From Bacteroidota bacterium (GTDB taxonomy: Bacteria; Bacteroidota; Bacteroidia; 2-12-FULL-35-15): a stretch of DNA of 64,000 bases. The stretch is taken from positions 62,001 through 126,000 of the forward strand of contig JAOQAE010000003.1 in NCBI GenBank assembly GCA_025963725.1, written 5' to 3'. Shown in pieces: positions 36,501-44,892 of this stretch (positions are counted from its first letter, which is position 1; each line of letters begins with the position of its first letter). Both the position numbers and the translations under genes were made by a program. The notes beneath the pieces are model-generated. The model worked only from the letters and a program-made list of their open reading frames with translations, was not told where the DNA came from and ran no database searches.

Positions 36501-36899
36501 ATGACAATAGAAACAAAAAACCTAACATTTTTCACACAAGACAAACAACAATTCTTAATGGAAACCAAAGACTTCCTGGTATTACTGATATTTCTGATTT
36601 TATTGATTCCCTTTGGGCTTCTTTGGCATCGAATATTCAAATATTTAAGAAAGTATATTATAACCCTTCTTAATTATTCCGTATTAGTTCTGTTTACCCT
36701 GATAGGCATAACGGCTTATTTTATGTTAACATTCTTTATATCGATCTCATTGTTTAACGGAAAGTTGAGCGATCTAGTTGCTGCGACATCCTATACAATT
36801 GTTTTGTTTTCAAACTTGTTGATCATTCCGGCTCTTCTCCTGACAATCATACTCACAATTACATATTTTGTAAACCGTCATAAAAAAAGGCATCGCTGA
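36501..36899 (+). CDS. Small membrane protein
   Basis: A 132-residue protein with three strongly hydrophobic stretches (about 25-45 FLVLLIFLILLIPFGLLWH, 55-80 and 95-120) and a Lys/Arg/His-rich C-terminus (VNRHKKRHR). A second start at residue 20 (36558) would place the first helix directly at the N-terminus. Composition is very AT-rich. It is spaced 3 bases from the end of the repaired tiny membrane protein before it, suggesting the two formed a translationally coupled pair. No family was recognised. Confidence 0.55.
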   Translation: MTIETKNLTFFTQDKQQFLMETKDFLVLLIFLILLIPFGLLWHRIFKYLRKYIITLLNYSVLVLFTLIGITAYFMLTFFISISLFNGKLSDLVAATSYTIVLFSNLLIIPALLLTIILTITYFVNRHKKRHR

Positions 36900-36986
36900 C
36901 ATGGGAAGCCGGCACTCACGCCTATCGGAGACAACGAATCACAAGATCCCAGAGAGACGACAGGCCTGAAACATTAACATCTATTT

Positions 36987-37913
36987 ATGAAGACTACTAT
37001 ACTTATAGCATTATTATCCCTGGCAATTTCATCAACTTCCTGCGGACAATCGATAGCGACAGACTGTGCTAAAAACCTCGACAAGACCCCCTATTTTGTG
37101 ACTCACAATGTTATAGCCGGCGATGACTCGATCCTGACGGACTTTAAAATACTTAAGGAATGCGGACAATTGGACTCTATAGATAGTGAGCTGATCAACG
37201 GGCCAATGCTGGGCTCGATCATGATCGAACACGCCACCGAGGGGAAAGCAATAACTTACCGCTCAATTTTGAAAAGCATTAATGAATTCAAACAAACAAA
37301 TAATTATAAGCTTTTCAGAGATGCCAAAATGCTGGAAAGTAAAGTTGTAAATCTTTCCAATTGGGAAAACGACAGGCAACTATTGGTAAGTGTCGGAATG
37401 CCTGAACCAGAGATTGCGGATTTTAAGGAATTCATAAAACTGAATTCCGGCCAGAAAATGACGTTTAAGCAGGCATATACCGCTTATATGGCTTCTAAGC
37501 CGAAAGAGCAAGCGCAGGAGACGGCTAAATTGCAGTTTACCAACCTGGGAGATTTAGAGAACGCTATAAAATTGGGTAAAGAGCATAAAAAGACAATTTT
37601 GATATACTTTACCTGTCATGCTTGTGCAAATGCAAGAAAGATGGAAGATAAGATCCTGACAAATGAACAGGTGAAATCCCTGATCACAGACAACTATCAT
37701 TACTTTTCGGCATACGTTGATGATAATACCATTGAGGCCGGCTCCACTTCTACTACCGGCAGCAACTATTTAAAGCTGCAATCAGAAAAATTTAAAACCA
37801 ATTACCAGCCGTACTTTGTGCTCGTTGATGACAAGGGAAATGTTGTAGCCAGCACAGGCTACACGAACAACCCGGATGAGTTTGTTGACTTTCTGAAAAA
37901 GGGCTTAAAATAA
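36987..37913 (+). CDS. Thioredoxin-like lipoprotein with a CHAC motif
   Basis: A 308-residue lipoprotein (signal with SSTSCGQ, cysteine at about residue 20). Residues 25-175 are an unknown helical domain. Residues about 180-308 form a thioredoxin-like fold with the redox motif C210-H-A-C213 in ILIYFTCHACANARKMEDKI and a conserved PYFVLVDDKGNVVASTGY segment holding the cis-proline. It resembles DsbD-C-terminal/thioredoxin_7-type proteins. It probably handles disulfides in the periplasm. It sits in the AT-rich stretch, so it may have been acquired. Confidence 0.78.
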   Translation: MKTTILIALLSLAISSTSCGQSIATDCAKNLDKTPYFVTHNVIAGDDSILTDFKILKECGQLDSIDSELINGPMLGSIMIEHATEGKAITYRSILKSINEFKQTNNYKLFRDAKMLESKVVNLSNWENDRQLLVSVGMPEPEIADFKEFIKLNSGQKMTFKQAYTAYMASKPKEQAQETAKLQFTNLGDLENAIKLGKEHKKTILIYFTCHACANARKMEDKILTNEQVKSLITDNYHYFSAYVDDNTIEAGSTSTTGSNYLKLQSEKFKTNYQPYFVLVDDKGNVVASTGYTNNPDEFVDFLKKGLK

Positions 37914-38022
37914 ACCAGCGCTGGTTATTAGCATGGCTGGAGAAATTTCTGGCATTTGCCAATTCCTTTTGTACTTTTAATCGTAGAACGTAAGCATCAT
38001 ATTGCGCCGCATTATCATACAA

Positions 38023-39039
38023 ATGAAACTTTCAAAGGATCTGATCCCATTCAGGCAAATTATTATAATCTCATTGATCGTTGCCGGCATGCTTTCCTGC
38101 AATCAAAATGCGCAACAAGCTGCAGAGCAGGAGAAGCCGGCCGAACAACCAAATATTTCCAAATCTTCAGTTAAACCTCAACAACTACCAATCTGGACAA
38201 CGTCTATCCCTGATTCCGGGCTTATCACAGGAACGGAAACATACAACGACGGGATGGTTAAAAATGTATCCAACCCTACGATCACCATCTATTCCCCTAA
38301 ACAGAACAATACTGGAACAGCTGTAATCGTATTTCCCGGCGGAGGATATAACAAGCTTGCCATTGAGCTTGAAGGTTCCGAAATATGCGAATGGCTGGCA
38401 TCCATCGGAGTAACGGGCATACTCTTGAAATATCGCGTTCCTGCTTCGGGGCCTCATTATGACAAAGATTGCGATTGTCAGAAAGATCCTGTTAAACCGC
38501 TTGCTTTACAGGATGCACAAAGGGCAATGGGCTTAGTACGCTCCCGCGCTAAAGAATGGAACATCAACCCCAATAAAATAGGTGTAATGGGATTTTCAGC
38601 AGGCGGGCATTTAGTTGCTGATGTGAGCACCAATTATAGAGAGCGCGCCTACGCGGTATCAGATGAAGCTGATAAGCTGAGCTGCAAGCCCAATTTTGGA
38701 ATAGTGATGTTCCCCGGGCACATGACCTTTCACACCACCAAGCCTTATGAGCTAAACCGGACACTTCCCGTAGACAGCGCAACTCCGCCAATGTTCATCT
38801 TACAGGCAGGAAACGATCCGGTTGACACGATCCAGAATTCCCTGGTCTACTATATTGCATTGAAGAAGGCTGGTGTTCCCACGGAATACCATATTTACAG
38901 TGAAGGCGGACACGCATTTGGATTAAACTCTTCGGCACAAAAAGTTCCCGATTGGGAGAAGCTGCCTATTGCGGATTGGGAAAAGCTGGTTGAGCGATGG
39001 CTGCAGACAATTAAAATGACTTCTGAACAGAAACACTAA
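38023..39039 (+). CDS. Alpha/beta hydrolase lipoprotein (acetyl-esterase-like)
   Basis: A 338-residue protein from ATG at 38023 (MKLSKDLIPFRQ), with a lipobox cysteine in AGMLSCNQ; the upstream in-frame ATG at 38002 adds 7 residues and is less likely. It has the oxyanion-hole motif FPGGGY, the nucleophile elbow GFSAGGH, and a late GGHAFGL histidine. The order and the sequence between (ALQDAQRAMGLVRSRAKEW) match the BD-FAE/xylan acetyl-esterase-like hydrolases. A carbohydrate-ester substrate is the usual role. No polysaccharide utilisation locus is visible around it. Confidence 0.85.
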   Translation: MKLSKDLIPFRQIIIISLIVAGMLSCNQNAQQAAEQEKPAEQPNISKSSVKPQQLPIWTTSIPDSGLITGTETYNDGMVKNVSNPTITIYSPKQNNTGTAVIVFPGGGYNKLAIELEGSEICEWLASIGVTGILLKYRVPASGPHYDKDCDCQKDPVKPLALQDAQRAMGLVRSRAKEWNINPNKIGVMGFSAGGHLVADVSTNYRERAYAVSDEADKLSCKPNFGIVMFPGHMTFHTTKPYELNRTLPVDSATPPMFILQAGNDPVDTIQNSLVYYIALKKAGVPTEYHIYSEGGHAFGLNSSAQKVPDWEKLPIADWEKLVERWLQTIKMTSEQKH

Positions 39040-39135
39040 CTCATTCCGCTAATGACAATAAATGGATGTGAAAGAAAATAATTATCTTTAAAAAGTAAAC
39101 CCGGCTTTTCCATCGTATTTTAATAGGTCATAAAT

Positions 39136-40926
39136 ATGAAAATAAACTTTCTTTTTTTCTTCTTAGCGCTCATGTCATTTAACGCACGCTGCCAAACTAC
39201 CATCGCGGGCGGATCTGTGTCGGGCACCTGGACACTTGCAGGTTCCCCGTATCATGTTTCAGGCAGTATCATGATCCCCGACGGAACAACCCTTACAATT
39301 GACCCCGGAGTAACCGTGGTGTTTCATGGAACATACAAGCTGCTGGTGCTTGGCCGGCTTCTTGCAAACGGCACTGCTACCGACACCATCACGTTCAGGC
39401 CGGCAGCCAGCGTGAGCAACTGGCGCGGGATCCGCTTCGACAACACTCTTTCTTCAAACGACACTTCCCGGATCCGTTATGTAAAGATCAGCCAAAGCTC
39501 TGCAACGGGCGCAGCACCCGACGATAACGGCGGCGCTTTCTATTTTAATAATTTTTCCAAAGCTGTTATTTCCAATTGTCTGATTTCCGATTGTTATTCC
39601 GCAGTAAACGGAGGCTCAGTCTTTTGTTCCGGGAGCAGCCCTGTAATCACGAACAATACCATCACTCATTCCCACGCAGTTGTTTCGGGAGGCGGGATCT
39701 GCTGCTTAGCTAACAGCCACCCCTTTATTAGCCAAAACACCATTTCCAATTGCTCAGCCGGAAACGGCGGCGGTATTTTCTGCATTAGCGGCAGTAATCC
39801 GAATATCACCTACAATTCAATCGTTTCGGATACGGCATCGGACAACTACGGCGGCGGCATCCTGTGCTATAACTGCAGCCCCGTGATCGAGCACAATTTA
39901 ATTTCTTACAACATCGCAAAGGAGTATGGCGGAGGCATCCACTGCACCAACAACTCCACTGCCGTGATAAGCAACAACACAATTTCCTATAATACCAGTA
40001 TTCTCTACGGAGGCGCAGGAATCTTTTACAGCACCGATAGTCCGGGAACCGCCATTACAAATAACGTGATCTGTAACAATAAGGCTAATACCGAAGGAGG
40101 AGCCATATATGGCTCAGGAAATAATAATTCTATCTATAATAACGTGGTTGCGAACAACCGGGCACTTAGAGGCGGGGGATTTTACTTTATAGGCAGCACC
40201 TCAAAGGTCACTAATAATACGATCGTCAACAACTCCTCAGGATGGGGGGCAGGTGTCTACTGCGTGAACTCCGATCCGCTCTTCAAAAACTGTATTTTAT
40301 ACGGCAACAAGGCCGATACCAGCGGCGCGCAGGTTTATCTGTATGATGAGCCGAGCGATCCGGCCTTCACTTATTGTGATATTAAAGGAAGCAGCGCGGC
40401 CTTTGATTGTAACGGCAATTTTTTCACCGGCACCTATGCGAATAACCTGGACACCACACCTCTTTTTACATTATCATCAGGCGGCAGCGGCCTGGCATTT
40501 GATGGAATAGCTGCCGACTGGTCACTGTCCGATCCCTCCGGCTGTATAAACAGCGGTGATCCGGCAGCCACATACCCGGCCACAGACATTGCAGGAAATC
40601 CCCGGGTCACAGGCGGACGGATTGATATAGGAGCTTTTGAATCTCAGGGGCCCGCAGGTATTAATGATCTTAACGCAGACCTGTTAAAGATCTATCCTAA
40701 TCCTTTTGAAACATCCGCTGTAGTTGAATTCCCCCAGGTTGTTGATGGGATAACGCTGGCCCTGTACACTGTCTCCGGCAGCAAGGTATGGCAAACAGAG
40801 CGCTTTTCCGGAAAAAGCATTACCATAGAACGGGACGCCCTTCCCGCGGGCATCTATCTTCTTCGCATCTCACAGGGAACAAGTAGTCTCACAACGCGCC
40901 GGCTGGTTATAATGCCTGTGAAATAA
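39136..40926 (+). CDS. T9SS type A cargo with a right-handed beta-helix
   Basis: A 596-residue secreted protein: signal peptide (residues 1-20, FLALMSFNARCQ), a beta-helix of some 12 turns (about 60-470) built from repeats such as VISNCLISDCYSAVNGGSVF, ISNNTISYNTSILYGGAGIF and ITNNVICNNKANTEGGAIY, and a type A sorting domain at the end (LKIYPNPFETSAVVEF to RRLVIMPVK). Polysaccharide lyases, pectinesterases and adhesins share such helices. No catalytic residues could be assigned, so binding or adhesion is as likely as an enzyme role. Confidence 0.9.
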   Translation: MKINFLFFFLALMSFNARCQTTIAGGSVSGTWTLAGSPYHVSGSIMIPDGTTLTIDPGVTVVFHGTYKLLVLGRLLANGTATDTITFRPAASVSNWRGIRFDNTLSSNDTSRIRYVKISQSSATGAAPDDNGGAFYFNNFSKAVISNCLISDCYSAVNGGSVFCSGSSPVITNNTITHSHAVVSGGGICCLANSHPFISQNTISNCSAGNGGGIFCISGSNPNITYNSIVSDTASDNYGGGILCYNCSPVIEHNLISYNIAKEYGGGIHCTNNSTAVISNNTISYNTSILYGGAGIFYSTDSPGTAITNNVICNNKANTEGGAIYGSGNNNSIYNNVVANNRALRGGGFYFIGSTSKVTNNTIVNNSSGWGAGVYCVNSDPLFKNCILYGNKADTSGAQVYLYDEPSDPAFTYCDIKGSSAAFDCNGNFFTGTYANNLDTTPLFTLSSGGSGLAFDGIAADWSLSDPSGCINSGDPAATYPATDIAGNPRVTGGRIDIGAFESQGPAGINDLNADLLKIYPNPFETSAVVEFPQVVDGITLALYTVSGSKVWQTERFSGKSITIERDALPAGIYLLRISQGTSSLTTRRLVIMPVK

Positions 40927-40942
40927 CTGAAGCCCTAATACT

Positions 40943-41512
40943 ATGTCACTATACACCGAAGGAAAAAGATTCGACAAGATAAACTTCACAGAACAACAGC
41001 TTGAAAAAGGAGAGTATGAAAATTGCACCTTTGCCAACTGCAATTTTTCTGCTACCGACTTGTCCGGCATAAATTTTTCAGGATGCGAGTTCAGGTCCTG
41101 CAACCTGAGCATGGCAAAAACACTGAAAACAGGCTTCTGCGATATTCAGTTCACCGACTGCAAGCTTCTGGGCCTTCATTTCGAAACCTGCAACGAATTC
41201 CTCTTCTCTGCCTATTTTGAGAACTGCATCCTGAACCTGTCCTCCTTCTACAGGATGAAGATCAAAAAAACAAAGTTCAGCCGCTGCAGCATGCACGAAG
41301 TGGATCTTAGCGGTGCCGACCTTAGCGGCGCGATCTTCGATAACTGCGATCTCGCAAAAGCAAAATTTGAAAACACGATCCTTGAAAGAGCCGATCTCCG
41401 CACTTCCTGGAACTATTCCATAGACCCCGAGATCAACAAAATAAAAAAAGCGAAATTTTCGAAACAGGGAATTGCCGGCCTGCTCGACAAATATGATATT
41501 GAAATAGAATAA
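40943..41512 (+). CDS. Pentapeptide-repeat protein (Qnr-like fold)
   Basis: A 189-residue protein made almost wholly of A(D/N)LXX pentapeptide repeats, e.g. CTFANCNFSATDLSGINFSG and VDLSGADLSGAIFDNCDLAK, which form a right-handed quadrilateral beta-helix. The C-terminus (KAKFSKQGIAGLLDKYDIEI) is typical of the Qnr/MfpA-like chromosomal branch. Some members protect DNA gyrase by mimicking DNA; this is family knowledge and not shown for this one. It begins 16 bases after the beta-helix cargo gene. Confidence 0.87.
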   Translation: MSLYTEGKRFDKINFTEQQLEKGEYENCTFANCNFSATDLSGINFSGCEFRSCNLSMAKTLKTGFCDIQFTDCKLLGLHFETCNEFLFSAYFENCILNLSSFYRMKIKKTKFSRCSMHEVDLSGADLSGAIFDNCDLAKAKFENTILERADLRTSWNYSIDPEINKIKKAKFSKQGIAGLLDKYDIEIE

Positions 41513-41526
41513 CACATTCGCAAATC

Positions 41527-41925
41527 ATGACCCTCCGAAAGGCACTTAAGCCGGTTTTCTTTATAACCGCCATTTACTCAATCCTGGTATTGCCCGCATT
41601 TGCCGCACACGCAGGAGGCTCGTGCAATGCGGGAGTGGCACTGATAGGCATAGGATTTTTTTTAATTATATGCTCTGTGCTTACTTTTATTGCCGTTTAT
41701 CTTATAACAAAACACAGTCAAACAACAAAGGGGCGAACAACCGCAAAAGTGCTGAGCGTTATTGCAGCAGTGATCTGGGGGTTCTGGACTATAGGAGTTA
41801 TTACCGATGAGCCCTTAGCGGGAGCTGCTTACTTCCTGCCTTTCTTTAGCACAACCGTCATTACCTGCAGACTGGCATATACAGAACCGGTAAATAACAT
41901 TAAAGCAAACGACAAACATGCATGA
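41527..41925 (+). CDS. Small membrane protein of unknown function
   Basis: A 132-residue protein with four hydrophobic segments (about 10-28, 38-60, 72-92 and 98-115). The first may be a cleaved signal ending at PAFAAHAGG. A short basic loop (KHSQTTKGRTTAKV) separates the second and third helices. No motif or family was recognised. It starts 14 bases after the pentapeptide gene, so co-transcription is likely. Confidence 0.6.
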   Translation: MTLRKALKPVFFITAIYSILVLPAFAAHAGGSCNAGVALIGIGFFLIICSVLTFIAVYLITKHSQTTKGRTTAKVLSVIAAVIWGFWTIGVITDEPLAGAAYFLPFFSTTVITCRLAYTEPVNNIKANDKHA

Positions 41926-41972
41926 GATGCAAAACAATGCAGATAAAAAACAGCTGAAATAACAACCATCGT

Positions 41973-42809
41973 ATGAACAAATTCCTTATCTCCCTTCTTT
42001 GCACCGCTGCATTCAGCGCTGCTGCCCAGAACAAAACAGAAAGAGAAACCACCCGCATCCTTGAAGAAGGTAAAAAATTATACCGCTCGGAGATGGCCTC
42101 GTGGTACGGCACAGATATCTTCATTGCAAAGTTTATAAATAAGAGGCCGGATATTGGCGGCTACTTTTCGTATACCGACAGCAGCATCGCCAAATGCATT
42201 TTCTTTTCCAAAGGCGAACAGCCGAAAGTGATCGGCACCATTTCTTTCGACAGCACCTATAATGTGAATACAGCCACTGCCGACGGAACAGAAAGGGAAT
42301 TCAGCCCCTATGAGCGGGATCTCTGGACGATCAGGCAAAAAGCGTTTGACGAGATCAAAAAAGATGATATGTTCAAATCCTATGAGCACATGAACTTTAA
42401 CCTCGTGCCGCTGATAGATGGAAAGGAGAAAAAAGTGTACGTGTTCACCGGGCCTGAAGAGAACGGCTATGTGATCATCGGGAACGATTATCTCATCACC
42501 TTCAACAAGGACAACACGCTTCTCAAAAAGAAAGGCCTTCATAAGAATATTCTTGCCCTCCCTTACGGAAAGAACGAGGCAGTGGTGAGCATGCACACAC
42601 ATCTTCCCGAAACAGGCGATTATATTACGGCTACCGACATCTGTACGCTCATGCTGTATGAAAAGATCGCAAACTGGAAGCAGCACATTGTGATGTCGGA
42701 AGATTACGTATGCCTGTGGGACTGCAAAACAGACCAGCTGGTAACGCTTACAAGAAAGGCCTGGGAGAACATTTACAAGGACCAGAAGGAAAGACACAAG
42801 CAGGAATAA
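41973..42809 (+). CDS. Secreted unknown protein with a JAB/RadC-like motif
   Basis: A 278-residue exported protein (signal peptide MNKFLISLLCTAAFSAAAQ). The N-terminal half has no recognised domain. Near the C-terminus, residues 208-222 read HTHLPETGDYITATD: an H-x-H, eight residues, then T-x-x-D. This is close to the zinc-binding JAMM motif (HxH...SxxD) of JAB-domain proteases and of RadC (HNHPSGDPTPSRAD). The segment before it (ALPYGKNEAVVSM) would be the preceding beta strand. A metalloprotease or deubiquitinase-like fold is therefore possible, but the spacing and the Thr for Ser make it uncertain. Confidence 0.6.
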   Translation: MNKFLISLLCTAAFSAAAQNKTERETTRILEEGKKLYRSEMASWYGTDIFIAKFINKRPDIGGYFSYTDSSIAKCIFFSKGEQPKVIGTISFDSTYNVNTATADGTEREFSPYERDLWTIRQKAFDEIKKDDMFKSYEHMNFNLVPLIDGKEKKVYVFTGPEENGYVIIGNDYLITFNKDNTLLKKKGLHKNILALPYGKNEAVVSMHTHLPETGDYITATDICTLMLYEKIANWKQHIVMSEDYVCLWDCKTDQLVTLTRKAWENIYKDQKERHKQE

Positions 42810-42867
42810 AGCAACCTCTAATGCCTTTCACGTCTTCCTTAAAATAGTGTATATTTAATGTAATAAA

Positions 42868-43605
42868 ATGAAGCGCATTAAAAACATCTTCTGCCTGTTT
42901 CTTCTCCTGCTGCTTGCACAGAGGGGCTTATCCACAACATGGACAAGCATCGCCGAAGGATTCTGGAACGACCCTTCCACCTGGTCGGCCAATACCGTTC
43001 CGCCTTATTCCAGCTCCGATACATTTAACATCCGGCATGCCGTGGCATTCCAGGACGATCTCTTTTTTAACAGCGGCGCATTGCTGAAGATCGACAGCGC
43101 CGGCGGCCTCTGCGGACATTATAACATTACCGCCGCAAGCGGGTCAGCTATTAAAAAATACGGGATCATTGAGATAGATGTGATGAACATTCCCGGCGGA
43201 CATGTGGATTTTTACGCGCCCGGACAGGCGATCTTCACCCAATACGGATTGATCAGCAGCGGCGGCTCACTGAATGTAAGCGGCTGCTCGCTTACCGTTG
43301 GCCCCTGGTTCGAATGCGTGCAGCCAACCTTCAGTTTCACGATCGGCATAACCGAGCACACCAACGGAAATGTGCAGGTGTTCCCCGATCCCGCTACCGA
43401 CCATTTCACATTTTCATCTGAACAGGAGCTGCGAAACGCAACACTGCAAGTAACAGACATCAGCGGAAGGACTGTTCATACATCATCCTTTTCCGGGCAG
43501 GAATATACCGTCCCTGTTGATGAATGGAAAAATGGGATCTATTACTGGACAGTTACAGGAAAAGATCAGCTGCCGCTGCAGGGAAAAATAATGATCATAA
43601 AATAA
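42868..43605 (+). CDS. T9SS type A cargo, short, G8-like
   Basis: A 245-residue secreted protein with signal peptide (1-22). The WTSIAEGFWNDPSTWSANTVPP start is the usual first strand of G8/beta-helix-like Bacteroidota surface proteins. A type A sorting domain follows (VQVFPDPATDHFTFSS, with Asp in place of the usual Asn, to LQGKIMIIK). At about 150 residues the passenger part is unusually small. Ligand and function unknown. Confidence 0.8.
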   Translation: MKRIKNIFCLFLLLLLAQRGLSTTWTSIAEGFWNDPSTWSANTVPPYSSSDTFNIRHAVAFQDDLFFNSGALLKIDSAGGLCGHYNITAASGSAIKKYGIIEIDVMNIPGGHVDFYAPGQAIFTQYGLISSGGSLNVSGCSLTVGPWFECVQPTFSFTIGITEHTNGNVQVFPDPATDHFTFSSEQELRNATLQVTDISGRTVHTSSFSGQEYTVPVDEWKNGIYYWTVTGKDQLPLQGKIMIIK

Positions 43606-43629
43606 GTAATGAACTAATCCTGACAGCTA

Positions 43630-44136
43630 ATGAATTTCAGCCTCCGCCCCTGGACGATCAGCGACCTCGACAGCCTTGTGAAGCATGCCAACAATCCGAA
43701 CATTGCAAGGAACCTTACCGATAAGTTTCCTTATCCTTATACCGCTGAAAACGGAAAGGCATTTATTTCCTTTGCAATGCAGGGCGACCCGGTGAATATT
43801 ATGGCGATCGACATTAACGGTGAAGCCGTGGGCGGCATCGGCATTCACCCGCAGTCCGACATCCAGCGAAAGAATGCCGAGCTTGGGTACTGGCTGGCGG
43901 AGCCATTCTGGGGCAAAGGGATCATCACCCGCGCCATCCGGCAAATGACCGATTATGGATTTGCCAATTTCGACATTACACGCATTTATGCACGCCCCTT
44001 CGAAACAAACACCGCCTCAAAAAAGGCGCTTGAAAAAAACAGCTTCGTGATTGAAGGCCGGTTCGAAAAAACACTTTACAAGAACGGTGAATTCCTTGAC
44101 GAATTAATTTATGCCATAAGGCGGAAACTGCCTTAA
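43630..44136 (+). CDS. GNAT family N-acetyltransferase (RimJ/RimL type)
   Basis: A 168-residue acetyltransferase. The acetyl-CoA-binding motif is in GYWLAEPFWGKGIITRAIRQ, followed by YARPFETNTASKKALEKNSF, the usual motif B region. The N-terminus (MNFSLRPWTISDLDSLVKHA) is typical of the group that acetylates ribosomal proteins, aminoglycosides or amino acids. The substrate cannot be judged from sequence. It converges with the next gene, and the two coding ends overlap by 4 bases. Confidence 0.88.
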   Translation: MNFSLRPWTISDLDSLVKHANNPNIARNLTDKFPYPYTAENGKAFISFAMQGDPVNIMAIDINGEAVGGIGIHPQSDIQRKNAELGYWLAEPFWGKGIITRAIRQMTDYGFANFDITRIYARPFETNTASKKALEKNSFVIEGRFEKTLYKNGEFLDELIYAIRRKLP

Positions 44137-44771
44137 TTCTTCCGGCTCTCCCAGGTATCCATTTTGATCTTGATGATCAGCAAATGGTTCTTAAATTCAT
44201 GGATCATCTTCGCCATTTCCTCTTCACGCTCCATTAATTCCGTATAATCAAGGTCCGATGCTTCGATCACCGGCTTCAGCTTTGCAATGTTGGCCTGCAT
44301 CTGTGCGATCGTCTCCACCGCCTGCTGCCGGTCCTGCTCTCCCAGCTCATTCTTCTCCAGCTTCTGCTGAAGATCACCTACAAAGCCTTCCACGTATGGG
44401 ATCATGTCCCAGGGATTGTTGGGCCGCGCCCAAACGAATTCAATATTACACTTGCGGCATTTGTATTTATTGCATTTCCATCCCTGCGCATGCTTATCGA
44501 TCCCGACGAATTTCAGGTGTGTTGTTTTGTTGCACTTAGGGCATACCGCGTTGTCCTTCACAAGCCCTTTCAGCTGCTCGCGCTGGAGCAACACTTCCTC
44601 TCTCCGCGACGCATGCAGGTTCAGCTGCTCCGCGAACTTTTCGCAGGTATCGATCAGCTGCTGGAACTCGGCATCCACCTTATTCTCCCCTACCAGCTTT
44701 TCGGCATGCTTCCTGAAAAAATTAACCAGCTTGATCAGCTCCCGTTCATTCTCCTTGAGGTTATGGCTCAT
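44133..44771 (-). CDS. Coiled-coil protein with a zinc ribbon, unknown function
   Basis: A 212-residue soluble protein: a helical coiled coil (1-75), a zinc ribbon with cysteines at 77, 80, 100, 105 and 108 (VCPKC ... WKCNKYKCRKC), and a second long coiled coil (about 130-210, rich in Lys, Glu and Gln). The ribbon sits like a rubredoxin-type knuckle between two helices. The ribbon resembles those of transposase and RNA-polymerase-associated proteins, but no homologue is recognised with confidence. The transcript is presumably monocistronic. Confidence 0.7.
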   Translation of the reverse strand: MSHNLKENERELIKLVNFFRKHAEKLVGENKVDAEFQQLIDTCEKFAEQLNLHASRREEVLLQREQLKGLVKDNAVCPKCNKTTHLKFVGIDKHAQGWKCNKYKCRKCNIEFVWARPNNPWDMIPYVEGFVGDLQQKLEKNELGEQDRQQAVETIAQMQANIAKLKPVIEASDLDYTELMEREEEMAKMIHEFKNHLLIIKIKMDTWESRKN

Positions 44772-44844
44772 TTGTATCGAATTGTTTTTTCAAAGATAAG
44801 GATTGAGGGCAATATTTAAAATCCCGGCTTCCATTATTTTAAGC

Positions 44845-44874
44845 TTGCTTTCTACCTGTTTTTCACTATATTTG
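44845..44874 (+). promoter_or_regulatory. Promoter of the heme-c/copper oxygenase-like T9SS gene
   Basis: TTG (44845-44847), a 19-base spacer and TATATTTG (44867-44874) form a full match to the Bacteroidota promoter. The start codon lies 18 bases further. Confidence 0.65.
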
Positions 44875-44892
44875 ATCAACAATAAACATCCC

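Noticed and set aside
44133-44771. Transposase, because of the zinc ribbon
   Set aside because: No DDE or HUH residues and no terminal inverted repeats; the ribbon sits between two coiled coils.
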